Below, one piece after another: positions 12,770 through 19,698 of a stretch of DNA of 64,000 nucleotides. Numbering within the stretch: position 1 is the first letter of the stretch; each line of letters starts with the position of its first letter. The notes below the pieces were generated by a model, which saw only the letters and a list, made by a program, of their open reading frames with translations, had not been told where the DNA came from and made no database searches. Source of the DNA: an uncultured Caulobacterales bacterium (GTDB lineage Bacteria; Pseudomonadota; Alphaproteobacteria; Caulobacterales; Caulobacteraceae); NCBI GenBank assembly GCA_903862425.1, contig CAIOYC010000032.1, positions 62,001-126,000 on the forward strand, given 5' to 3'. Position numbers and translations under genes: made by a program.

Positions 12770-12890
12770 GGAGCGGATAGAGACGAAGGCGGCTCGGCGC
12801 ATTTGCGCTCGATCTCGGCGACGGATCAGGGAGCCGTAGCGCCCTCGACCAGCCCCAACCAACAAGCACGATTGCAGTCAGTAAGGCCTG

Positions 12891-12942
12891 TAAAAGAGCG
12901 GTAAAACGGCTCTGAAAACACCATCGACCTCAGGCTAAGTGA

Positions 12943-12947
<5 letters not shown>
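12891..12947 (-). terminator. Terminator region downstream of tRNA-Lys
   Basis: On the minus strand two hairpins with T-runs follow the tRNA. The first pairs CACCATC with GATGGTG (12941-12947 with 12919-12925) and then reads TTTT; it shares bases with the tRNA 3' end. The second pairs AGAGC with GCTCT (12909-12913 with 12895-12899) and is also followed by TTTT. The rest of 12770-12890 shows no gene. Confidence 0.6.
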
Positions 12948-13018
<71 letters not shown>

Positions 13019-13156
13019 GTATCCGGTGCGTTCGGCCGGGGCCGGTCGCGCGGAGCGGCGGCTTATGGGGTATTTGGGCGGGCTTGTCCAGTGGCGGTTT
13101 TCACCCGTGTCGGCGGGCGAAGGCGGCGTTAATCTTGGCCTTATAGACACGGGATT

Positions 13157-13522
13157 ATGGCCAGACGAGACCTCACCGGCGCGATCGATTTCGACTATCT
13201 GGAGAGCTTCGCCGCAGGGGATGCCGACCTGGTGGACGAGGTGCTGGGCCTGTTCGTGGAGCAGGCGCAGCTATGGGGTCGCTTGCTCGATCCGGACGGT
13301 GATGGCGCGGCGTGGCGGGACGGCGCGCATACGCTGAAGGGCTCGGCGCTGGGGATCGGGGCCAAGGCGCTCGCAGCGGTCTGCGGCGAGGCGGAGGGCG
13401 GCTGGCAGGAGCCCGCGGCGATCAAGGAGGCGATCAAGAACCGTCTCGACCATGCCCTCGATCTGGTGCTGGCCGACATCGCCGCCTGGCGCCACGAGAT
13501 GGCGCTGCGCGGTCTCCGCTAG
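13157..13522 (+). CDS. Hpt domain protein
   Basis: Stand-alone histidine phosphotransfer protein of 121 residues. The phospho-acceptor is H58 in the canonical HTLKGSALGIGA, within a predicted four-helix bundle; the N-terminal helix (IDFDYLESFAAGDADLVDEVL) matches the Hpt fold. It would relay phosphate between a hybrid kinase and a response regulator, neither of which is adjacent. A near-consensus CtrA box lies 14-28 bp upstream of the ATG. No Shine-Dalgarno is evident. Confidence 0.85.
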   Translation: MARRDLTGAIDFDYLESFAAGDADLVDEVLGLFVEQAQLWGRLLDPDGDGAAWRDGAHTLKGSALGIGAKALAAVCGEAEGGWQEPAAIKEAIKNRLDHALDLVLADIAAWRHEMALRGLR

Positions 13523-13525
13523 GAC

Positions 13526-13903
13526 TTAGCCCTTGGTCCGGTCCCAGGCCTCGAACTCATAGGCGATGCAACGATCGATCAGGGTGCGCCAGACGGGTTC
13601 GGCTATGGCTTCGGAGAGGCCGGCGGCGCGGGCGGCGGCTTTCACCTTCGACACCACATCCTCGATCCGGGCCTGGTCATGCACTACGGCGCGGTCGGTC
13701 TTGATGCGCGCGGCGGCGTCCATATAGCGCTGGCGCTCGGCCAGCAGGGTCACCAACGCGCGGTCCAGGGCGTCGACCCCCACGCGCACCTCGGTCATGG
13801 AGCGGCAGGCCTCCGGCGCAGGGCGTGGGTCGATCGCCTGCGTCAGCGGCGAGGCGGGGCCGGCCGCGAGGGCAGCGTCTAAGAGAGGAGCGTCGGGCGT
13901 CAT
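13526..13903 (-). CDS. Chorismate mutase (AroQ type)
   Basis: All-helical chorismate mutase of the AroQ/PchB class, converting chorismate to prephenate for Phe/Tyr synthesis. The family region starts near residue 37 (VRVGVDALDRALVTLLAERQRYMDAAARIK) and continues through the conserved RIEDVVSKVKAAARAAGL and the IDRCIAYE helix. Arginine and lysine positions fit the active site of the monofunctional enzymes. The first 35 residues are Pro/Ala-rich, so translation may really begin at the internal Met36. It converges on the Hpt gene with a 3-bp gap. Confidence 0.85.
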   Translation of the reverse strand: MTPDAPLLDAALAAGPASPLTQAIDPRPAPEACRSMTEVRVGVDALDRALVTLLAERQRYMDAAARIKTDRAVVHDQARIEDVVSKVKAAARAAGLSEAIAEPVWRTLIDRCIAYEFEAWDRTKG

Positions 13904-14220
13904 GGCGGCTGTTTAGGGCAGGGCGGGCGGCGCGGCTAGATGCGGGGAAAGACACAATCAATCCACACCCGCCGGGGCGGGGTTATACTGGGAATTGGGC
14001 GCCAAACTGGTGGCGCCGTCGTGGGCGAATGGGCATGGATGGCGGGTCACAGATCGACAGACCGGTTACGCAAGATCTCGTTCGGCGCATTTTGCGCCAA
14101 AGAAGTGCGGCCGGCGCTCCGTGGACCTGGACAGTGTCCATCGCTTGTCCAGATGTGCAAGTCCCTGGCGTTAAAGCAAAAAAGGCCGGTTCTGGACAGT
14201 TTGTCCAATGGAGCGCTGTT
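13904..14220. other. Gene-free stretch with palindromic TGGACA/TGTCCA elements
   Basis: No convincing gene. It contains two palindromes, TGGACA-G-TGTCCA (14128-14140) and TGGACA-GTT-TGTCCA (14193-14207), plus a lone TGTCCA half-site (14146-14151), all upstream of the Ig-like secreted protein gene. Frames of 90 or more codons that cross here lack family features. Confidence 0.6.
14128..14207 (+). promoter_or_regulatory. Candidate operator: paired TGGACA-Nx-TGTCCA palindromes
   Basis: Two exact 6-bp inverted repeats with spacers of 1 and 3 nt have centres 66 bp apart (about six helical turns). A half-site lies between them. The downstream palindrome ends 14 bp before the ATG at 14221. The regulator is unknown. 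Confidence 0.4.
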
Positions 14221-14832
14221 ATGATGGAGTCCAGCCATCGCTTCGCCACACGGCTTGGGTTTTGTGGCGTCATGAGGCGGACTTTTCCCCGGATAGCGCT
14301 GGCCTGTACGGCTCTTCTGGCGACGCCTGCGGGCGCGCAGCCGGAGCCTCCGCCGATCCCGCAGGAGGTCATCGTGGTGGCGCCCAAGGATGCCAAGGTG
14401 GTCGCCACCTATCCTGCCGATGGGTCGGTCGTGCCGGGGGGCTCCACCATCCTGAAGATCGTGTTCGACCAGCCCATGACCGCCGACGCCTGGTCCTACA
14501 CCCCCTCGACCAAAGGACGTTTCCCCGACTGCCTGGCCCGACCGCGCCTGCTCGGCGACCGGCGCACCTTCGTTCTGCTCTGCTCGCTGGCGGTGGGGAC
14601 GCGCTATGCCCTGTCGATCAACGCCGACCCGACCTTCGAGACGGCGGGGGGGCGCAAGCCGCCGCGTTATGAACTGGGTTTCGAGACCGGGCCGAGAACG
14701 GCGGAGGTGGGCTTGCATAACGCCCTGGCTGCGGCGGGCCTCACGGACGCGGACGACCCCATCCAAGGCACGGTCGCCGCTGCGGGGTCGGTCCAGTCGA
14801 GCGGAGGCGGGCCGAAATACCCGCGCCCATGA
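14221..14832 (+). CDS. Secreted protein with bacterial Ig-like (Big_5/SbsA) domain
   Basis: Exported protein of unknown function. A signal peptide (RTFPRIALACTALLATPAGAQ) is followed by a proline-rich linker, then a segment VVATYPADGSVVPGGSTILKIVFDQPM typical of the SbsA/Big_5 Ig-like fold, and LALSxN-like strands to about residue 150. A GGAG lies 7 nt before ATG 14221, while ATG 14272 would give a cleaner signal-peptide start; both remain possible. It is preceded by a palindromic operator candidate. Cysteines in RFPDCLARPR and LLCSLAVG could form a disulfide. It may act in the envelope, but no partner is visible. Confidence 0.7.
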   Translation: MMESSHRFATRLGFCGVMRRTFPRIALACTALLATPAGAQPEPPPIPQEVIVVAPKDAKVVATYPADGSVVPGGSTILKIVFDQPMTADAWSYTPSTKGRFPDCLARPRLLGDRRTFVLLCSLAVGTRYALSINADPTFETAGGRKPPRYELGFETGPRTAEVGLHNALAAAGLTDADDPIQGTVAAAGSVQSSGGGPKYPRP

Positions 14833-14912
14833 TGGCAAGGTTAATCTCCCGCAGCATAGAATATTCTTGATCAGGCCCAGCCTATAGTAAGCGGAAATTA
14901 ATGATGAGTGTT

Positions 14913-14929
14913 GAGGTTGTAATAACCTC
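14913..14929 (+). promoter_or_regulatory. Inverted repeat upstream of the WecG/TagA gene
   Basis: GAGGTT (14913-14918) and AACCTC (14924-14929) form an exact 6-bp inverted repeat with a 5-nt spacer in an AT-rich 140-bp gap. A GGAGGTAA at 14940-14947 has no start codon at the usual distance. The repeat could be an operator or a leader hairpin. Confidence 0.3.
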
Positions 14930-14972
14930 GTCTCTGCACCGGAGGTAAATTCTAAGCGCGTAGGGTGCGGGC

Positions 14973-15809
14973 ATGGATATGACCCGCATCCGCCCCCAGC
15001 GTATTCGACTCTTCGGCGAGTCGGTCGATCTGACGACGCCGGCGGAGGTGATGAGCTTCACCGCCAAAAAGGTGGCTGCGGGCCAGCGAGCCATTGTCGC
15101 CAACCACAATACCCACAGCCTCTATCTCGTCGCCCGCGAGCCGGAGATGCGCGAATTCTACGCCAGGGCCGACCTGATCGAGCTCGACAGCATCCCGATG
15201 ATCTTCTGGGGCATGCTGACGCGCAAGCCGGTTAACCGGGGCCATCGCTGCACCTATCTCGATTGGCGCGGCGACTTCTGGCGTCTGGCGGCACGGCACG
15301 GCTGGCGGGTCTTCTACCTTGGCGGCGCGCCGGGCGTGGTGGAACTTGCGGCGCGGAACCTGCGCGGTCGCTATCCCGGCGCCGTGATCGGCGGCCGTCA
15401 CGGCTATTTCGACGACGCCGTTGACTCGGCCGACAACGCGGCCATCGTGGCGGAGATCAACGCCTTCAAACCCGATATCCTGATGGTCGGCATGGGCATG
15501 CCGCGCCAGGAGCTGTGGATCGCCCGCCACTACGGGGCGCTGAATTCAGGCGTGGTCTTCTCGGTCGGCGCCGCCTTCGATTACGAGGCGGGGGTGCAGA
15601 AGGCCGCGCCGCGCTGGCTGTCGCGCTTCGGCGGGGAGTGGGCCTTCCGCCTGCTCGCCGACCCGCGCCGTATGGCCTACCGCTATCTCGTAGAGCCCTG
15701 GTCGCTCATGCCCAAAGCCATGCGCGACATGGCCCTGACCTTCGCGCCCCGGCCCCGCCGCAGCGTGCTCGGCCATCCCCTTCCAGAACGGCGCAAGACG
15801 TTGGGCTAG
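14973..15809 (+). CDS. WecG/TagA/CpsF family glycosyltransferase
   Basis: GT26-family enzyme of 278 residues that transfers a sugar, usually ManNAc or its uronate, to an undecaprenyl-linked acceptor on the cytoplasmic face of the membrane. Family marks: IVANHNTHSLYLVA near residue 38, ELDSIPMIFWG, VFYLGGAPGVVE, FKPDILMVGMGMPRQELWI and VGAAFDYEAGVQKAAPRWL. In Caulobacter this family includes the holdfast enzyme HfsJ, which is a possible orthologue, but the synteny is not visible so no symbol is given. It converges with the nuclease gene downstream. Confidence 0.92.
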   Translation: MDMTRIRPQRIRLFGESVDLTTPAEVMSFTAKKVAAGQRAIVANHNTHSLYLVAREPEMREFYARADLIELDSIPMIFWGMLTRKPVNRGHRCTYLDWRGDFWRLAARHGWRVFYLGGAPGVVELAARNLRGRYPGAVIGGRHGYFDDAVDSADNAAIVAEINAFKPDILMVGMGMPRQELWIARHYGALNSGVVFSVGAAFDYEAGVQKAAPRWLSRFGGEWAFRLLADPRRMAYRYLVEPWSLMPKAMRDMALTFAPRPRRSVLGHPLPERRKTLG

Positions 15810-15828
15810 CGGGTCAGGCGCGAGGGCC

Positions 15829-16845
15829 TCAGTTGCCGTATATGCTGTCCCAGGACAGCTCGGCTCCGGCCTCGATGGCTGAGACCTTGACGCCTGGATA
15901 GCCGACCGTCTGGTTCGGGCTATCGCGCCAGGCCTGCACCACGAAGTCCCGCAGCTTGGCCGCGCCCTCGGCCACGGCCGCCGTGGCGAACTCCACGCCC
16001 CGCTTGTCGCCCGGCTGGAAGCCGCCTTTCTGCCAAAGGGCGTAGAGCGGTTCGACCTTGGTGTTGGTGGCGATCAAATAATCGCCCATGCACTTGCCGA
16101 TCGGCTGGGTGCACAGATGGGGCGCGGGCATCGCCGCCTGGACCATGGCCGGCTTGACGTTGGCGGTGATGAAGGCGCCCTCGAACGGGGAGTGAATACG
16201 TTCGTTCGTGTAGCCGTGCGGGTTGGGGAAATCGCCCCAACCGTTATAGTGGATCGAGGCGTGTAGTGGCTGACTGGCGTCGCCTACGAAGTGCGACCAG
16301 TAGCCCAGGTCGCGGATGATGATCAGCTCGCGGAGCTTGCGGTCCATGGCGTACCAAGCGCGCTGCTTGGCGTCCTTGGCGCGCTTCTCGCCGACGCCGT
16401 CGATGCGCCAGTAGGCGAAGTCCTTGCTGAGCTGCTCATAGCCATCGACCAGATTGTAATAGAGCCAGCCGCCTTTGTGCAGGTCGGCCCCAGCCGCGTG
16501 CAGGGCCGCACTGTAAGCGTCGCGGTTACGCGGCATATCGGTGAGCGAAATGCCGCCGAGGCCGTGGCCGTCGTCCGTGACGTCCATGAAGTGACCAGGA
16601 TCGAGGTCCTCGTCGTGGGGCTGGCCTGCACCGCGCGACCGGTCTGGCTCGCGGCCGAGTTCGCCCATCTGCTGGATCACCGTCGGTTCCTTCAGGAAGG
16701 CGGGGATTTCGGCGGGTAGCTGGGCCACGCCGAGCACGCTGATGATCCGGTGGCCCTCCGATTCCCACGCGTGAGCCTGGCCCGACACGGTAAGGGCGGC
16801 GGCGAGCGCGACACCGGCGGCGCGAGCGAAGAGGGAGCGGGTCAT
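15829..16845 (-). CDS. S1/P1-type zinc nuclease
   Basis: Exported zinc-dependent nuclease or phosphodiesterase of the S1/P1 family, 338 residues. After the signal peptide (ending GQAHA) the mature protein starts with Trp, as the family requires, because the N-terminal Trp ligates zinc; WESEGHR continues the motif. Further ligand regions are DLGYWSHFVGDASQPLHAS and HYNGWGDFPNPHGYTNERIHSPFE. The ATG at 16845 gives the proper signal peptide. It would degrade single-stranded nucleic acid in the periplasm or outside for phosphate or nucleoside supply. It lies downstream of a GST gene on the same strand. Confidence 0.9.
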   Translation of the reverse strand: MTRSLFARAAGVALAAALTVSGQAHAWESEGHRIISVLGVAQLPAEIPAFLKEPTVIQQMGELGREPDRSRGAGQPHDEDLDPGHFMDVTDDGHGLGGISLTDMPRNRDAYSAALHAAGADLHKGGWLYYNLVDGYEQLSKDFAYWRIDGVGEKRAKDAKQRAWYAMDRKLRELIIIRDLGYWSHFVGDASQPLHASIHYNGWGDFPNPHGYTNERIHSPFEGAFITANVKPAMVQAAMPAPHLCTQPIGKCMGDYLIATNTKVEPLYALWQKGGFQPGDKRGVEFATAAVAEGAAKLRDFVVQAWRDSPNQTVGYPGVKVSAIEAGAELSWDSIYGN

Positions 16846-16923
16846 GCAGGGCTCACAGTGGCGGATGGCGAGTTTAGCGAGCGGTTTGCGACCGGCGCGG
16901 GTCGGACGCAAGGGGCATTGTGC

Positions 16924-17520
16924 TCAGCCGATGGGCTCAAGGCCAAGGTCCGCGTCCACCCGGGTCACCCAGGCCTGCACAGCGGGGAATTTGCCCAGGT
17001 CGAAGCCGCCCTCGTGCGCCCTGCGGGTATAGGCTAGGAGGCTGATGTCGGCGCAGCTCAGTGTTCGATCCACCAGATAGGGCGCGGCCTCCAGCCAGGC
17101 CTCCATACGGGTGAGAGCCGCCTCGCCGCGTTCGAGCAGCTTCGGATCAAGGTCCGCCTCAGGCTTGCCGAGATACAGCATCTGGAAGCGACGCACGGCG
17201 ATATAGGGTTCGTGGCTATACTGCTCCCAGAACAGCCATTCGAACATCTTGGCCCGCCAATAAGCGTCCTTGGGGATCAGTGACGTCCCCTCGGCCAGGT
17301 GTGTGATGATGGCGTTGGACTGGGCTAGCGCCCGGCCGTCCTCGAACAGAATGGTCGGCACCTGAGCGGCGGGATTGAGCGCGCGCATGGTGGCGGACTG
17401 GGTTTCGCCTCCGACCACATCGACCTCGACCCAGTCATAGGCGACGTCGAGCAGGTCGCAGGTCCACTTCACCTTCAGACAATTGCCTGAAATCGAGTCG
17501 CCATAGAGGGTGATGGCCAT
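16924..17520 (-). CDS. Glutathione S-transferase family protein
   Basis: Cytosolic GST of 198 residues. The N-terminal thioredoxin-like domain reads MAITLYGDSISGNCLKVKW, with Ser/Asn in the place of the catalytic hydroxyl residue, and has the cis-proline AQVPTILFEDG followed by QSNAIITHLAEG that binds the glutathione gamma-Glu. The C-terminal helical domain contains LSCADISLLAYTRRAHEGG. The physiological substrate is unknown. It is the first gene of a two-gene minus-strand run with the nuclease. Confidence 0.9.
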   Translation of the reverse strand: MAITLYGDSISGNCLKVKWTCDLLDVAYDWVEVDVVGGETQSATMRALNPAAQVPTILFEDGRALAQSNAIITHLAEGTSLIPKDAYWRAKMFEWLFWEQYSHEPYIAVRRFQMLYLGKPEADLDPKLLERGEAALTRMEAWLEAAPYLVDRTLSCADISLLAYTRRAHEGGFDLGKFPAVQAWVTRVDADLGLEPIG

Positions 17521-17607
17521 GTGCGCTCCGCCGTTTCAGCGCGCGCGTTCTAGCGCGCCGCCTTGGCGAAGATCAGCCAGAAAATCTGACGTTCGGGGTA
17601 GGGGAGC

Positions 17608-17730
17608 CTAGCGCCGGACGCGTAGCAGGCGGGCCTTCATGGCCGCCACCGCGCGGTGGGCGGGCGCGCGGCCGACCGTCAGGGTCAGACCGGAACCGAT
17701 AATCGCGCCGATCAGGAAAGTAAGGCTCAT
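17608..17730 (-). CDS. Small membrane-anchored basic peptide, 40 aa
   Basis: Short open frame with ATG at 17730 and GAGG 7 nt upstream. The product begins with a hydrophobic stretch (MSLTFLIGAIIGSGLTLTVG) and ends in an Arg/Ala-rich tail (MKARLLRVRR), giving an N-in or hairpin single-pass topology. The Shine-Dalgarno is the 3' arm of a 14-bp hairpin in the leader. It sits downstream of a GlsB-like stress membrane protein on the same strand, so it may belong to the same stress regulon. No family is recognised. Confidence 0.6.
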   Translation of the reverse strand: MSLTFLIGAIIGSGLTLTVGRAPAHRAVAAMKARLLRVRR

Positions 17731-17736
17731 GACGCA

Positions 17737-17769
17737 CCTCAGGGCCGGGATTTATTCCCGACCCTGAGG
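17737..17769 (-). promoter_or_regulatory. Leader hairpin that covers the Shine-Dalgarno of the 40-aa peptide
   Basis: On the minus strand CCTCAGGGTCGGGA pairs with TCCCGGCCCTGAGG around a 5-nt loop (ATAAA). The stem is 14 bp with a single G-U wobble. The terminal GAGG of the 3' arm is the only Shine-Dalgarno of the peptide gene. No T-run follows, so it is a poor terminator and a good candidate for translational control. Confidence 0.6.
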
Positions 17770-17833
17770 CTAACGGGCGCGACTCGGCCCGTCCATGCGT
17801 CAAATGCTGCAACGCAAGGCTGGTGGATCGCGC

Positions 17834-18091
17834 TTAGTAGCTGCGGCGAACCAGAGCGTGGTAGAGGAACAGCACCACCACGGCGCCGACGACGGCGACC
17901 AGCATGCTGTAGAGGTTCAGGCCCGAAACACCGGCTGCGCCAAACATGTTGAACAGGAAACCACCGACGAAGGCGCCGACGACACCGAGCACGATATCGA
18001 GCAGGAGGCCTTCGCCCCGGCCACGATTGACGATCATGCTGCCGATCCAGCCGGCGAGCAGACCAAGGACGAGCCATGCGAGAATGGACAT
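17834..18091 (-). CDS. GlsB/YeaQ/YmgE family stress membrane protein
   Basis: Small inner-membrane protein of 85 residues of the transglycosylase-associated family. It has three glycine-rich hydrophobic segments, starting ILAWLVLGLLAGWIGSMIV, then GLLLDIVLGVVGAFVGGFLFN and a C-terminal LVAVVGAVVVLFLYHAL. GGAG lies 7 nt upstream of the ATG. These proteins are commonly induced by general stress, and an EcfG-type promoter is visible 50 bp upstream, supporting that role here. The molecular function of the family is unresolved. Confidence 0.9.
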   Translation of the reverse strand: MSILAWLVLGLLAGWIGSMIVNRGRGEGLLLDIVLGVVGAFVGGFLFNMFGAAGVSGLNLYSMLVAVVGAVVVLFLYHALVRRSY

Positions 18092-18140
18092 TGCTGATCT
18101 CCAGTAAAAGTCACCGCCGTGACTTCCGGCGTGCTGACTA

Positions 18141-18165
18141 AACTGCGATTTACCGCCACGGTTCC
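18141..18165 (-). promoter_or_regulatory. EcfG (general stress) promoter of the GlsB-like gene
   Basis: On the minus strand GGAAC (18165-18161), a 16-nt spacer and AGTT (18144-18141) match the alphaproteobacterial GGAAC-N16-CGTT consensus at 8 of 9 positions. It lies 50 bp before the start codon. Confidence 0.5.
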
Positions 18166-18190
18166 AAACGCCTTGACACCGGGTGAAGAT

Positions 18191-19453
18191 TCAGAGCGCG
18201 AGCGTCTCGGCCTTCGGTCCGATGGTGAGCACCTCCTTCACCGGCCCGCATAACACCCCGAACAGCATGGGCACGGCGTATTGCAGCGGCGCGCGCTCCA
18301 GCTGTGGATCCTGGATCGCCAGACGCCGGTCGGCGACGGCGTTGATGGCCGCGTTCAGCATCCGCGAGGCGATGGCCGGATCGACCGGCCGCAGCGAACC
18401 CTCCGCCGCGCCGTCCGAGACCATACCGGAGAATCGCCGGGCGATCCGGTCCGACCCCTCCAGCACCTTCAGACGCATAGGCTCCGGCATCGACTGCAGG
18501 GCCGACATGCGCATCAGCGGCCCTGCGGAGGAGATCTGGAACTCGGTCAGGGCGGCGACGATAGAGTTCAGCCTGAGCCAGGCGTCGCCCTCCAGGGCCA
18601 ATCCCTTGTTCTGAGCCGAGCGCAGCACCTCGAACGAGCGCTCGAAGCCGGCGGCCACCAGATCGTCCTTGCCGTTGATGTGGTGATAGAAGGCGCCCTT
18701 GGTGCGCTGAAGGGCGGCGGAGATCTTATCGACCGAGGCTCCCTTGTAGCCGTGTTGATTGATCAGCCGCGTGGCGGCGATCAACAGGGCGTCCGGCATG
18801 GCCTGCTCGTCAGCATCCGGATCTACAAGGCCGAGGGGCTGGGGCGCCCAGTTCGCACCGGGCAGGGCGATTCCATCGAGCATGATGTCGAGCATCCGCT
18901 GGCATAGGCGCGGATACTCATCCACGTCGTAACGCGGTAGCCAGGCGTTCAGCCACAGCATGTGTTCGATAATGATATTGGTCCGGGCGGCGGCGGCGCG
19001 TGCCCGCAGCCAGGCCATTTCCGGACTGCGCAACAGGTCTCGCACCTCGCCGAAGAAACGCTTCCAGGCATTCCGCACGCCTTCGCGCCAAGGATCGCCG
19101 AGCGTGCGGATGTCGCTGAACACCGGGATCGGCGGCTCCTCGCCGAGGGTGATGCGGCGGCGGAGCTCGAAATAGCCTTGGATCAAGGCTGTAAGGCGCG
19201 CGCGCGCGGTACCGTGTTTCTGGGCGGCGGCGACAAGGCGGTGCATCCGCTCCAGCCCCACCTCGAAGCAGGCAGCGGCAAGAGCTTCCTTCTTGCCGAA
19301 GTAATAGGCGATACTGGTGGGCACGATCCCCGCCGCCGACGCTACGTCAGCCAGTGTCATTCCACGAACGCCGCGTTCATTGATGAGCGTGGTGGCGCAG
19401 GCGATGATGTCATCGCGCTTCTCGTCGAAGCGTTTACTTCTGCTGGTGGCCAT
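18191..19453 (-). CDS. Tandem TetR-type transcriptional regulator (two TetR units)
   Basis: A 420-residue regulator made of two complete TetR-like halves. The first helix-turn-helix lies near residues 10-55 (GVRGMTLADVASAAGIVPTSIAYYFGKKEALAAA); the second near 225-270 (GYKGASVDKISAALQRTKGAFYHHINGKDDLVAA). Each is followed by a helical ligand/dimer region. A normal TetR is about 200 residues. The ATG 19453 is preferred; ATG 19513 or GTG 19516 would start inside a perfect palindrome that is better read as its operator. It is divergent from the acylase/amine-oxidase pair and likely controls it. Confidence 0.9.
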   Translation of the reverse strand: MATSRSKRFDEKRDDIIACATTLINERGVRGMTLADVASAAGIVPTSIAYYFGKKEALAAACFEVGLERMHRLVAAAQKHGTARARLTALIQGYFELRRRITLGEEPPIPVFSDIRTLGDPWREGVRNAWKRFFGEVRDLLRSPEMAWLRARAAAARTNIIIEHMLWLNAWLPRYDVDEYPRLCQRMLDIMLDGIALPGANWAPQPLGLVDPDADEQAMPDALLIAATRLINQHGYKGASVDKISAALQRTKGAFYHHINGKDDLVAAGFERSFEVLRSAQNKGLALEGDAWLRLNSIVAALTEFQISSAGPLMRMSALQSMPEPMRLKVLEGSDRIARRFSGMVSDGAAEGSLRPVDPAIASRMLNAAINAVADRRLAIQDPQLERAPLQYAVPMLFGVLCGPVKEVLTIGPKAETLAL

Positions 19454-19506
19454 CGAGGCGGTCAGACCTGTGGGATACTCGGGTTGATGGAACGATGCCC
19501 TCAGCT

Positions 19507-19523
19507 TTGACATCACATGTCAA
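19507..19523. promoter_or_regulatory. Palindromic operator candidate TTGACAT-CAC-ATGTCAA
   Basis: A perfect 7-bp inverted repeat with a 3-bp spacer lies in the divergent promoter region between the tandem TetR gene and the acylase gene. Its size and symmetry suit a TetR dimer. Confidence 0.5.
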
Positions 19524-19574
19524 GAGCGTGGCTAACCAGCCCTACCATAGTGGCGAATGTCGGACAGCACGCCC

Positions 19575-19588
19575 TTGATTTGGGTCAA
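19575..19588. promoter_or_regulatory. FNR/FixK-type box TTGAT-TTGG-GTCAA
   Basis: Matches the FNR/FixK consensus TTGAT-N4-ATCAA at nine of ten positions (GTCAA half-sites are common in alphaproteobacteria). It is centred about 117 bp before the acylase start and 128 bp from the TetR start. Confidence 0.4.
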
Positions 19589-19698
19589 ATTCATCCAGAT
19601 GGCCAGCCTTGATCATATCGTTCGTGCGAGACACTGAGCCTTTGCGCCTTATCGCCTTCCACCATAGTTTCCGGCCGATTTGTTTCAGGAGTGAAGGC

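Noticed and set aside
14973-15809. Calling this gene hfsJ (holdfast)
   Set aside because: The family fits, but many WecG/TagA enzymes act on other polymers and no holdfast gene is next to it.
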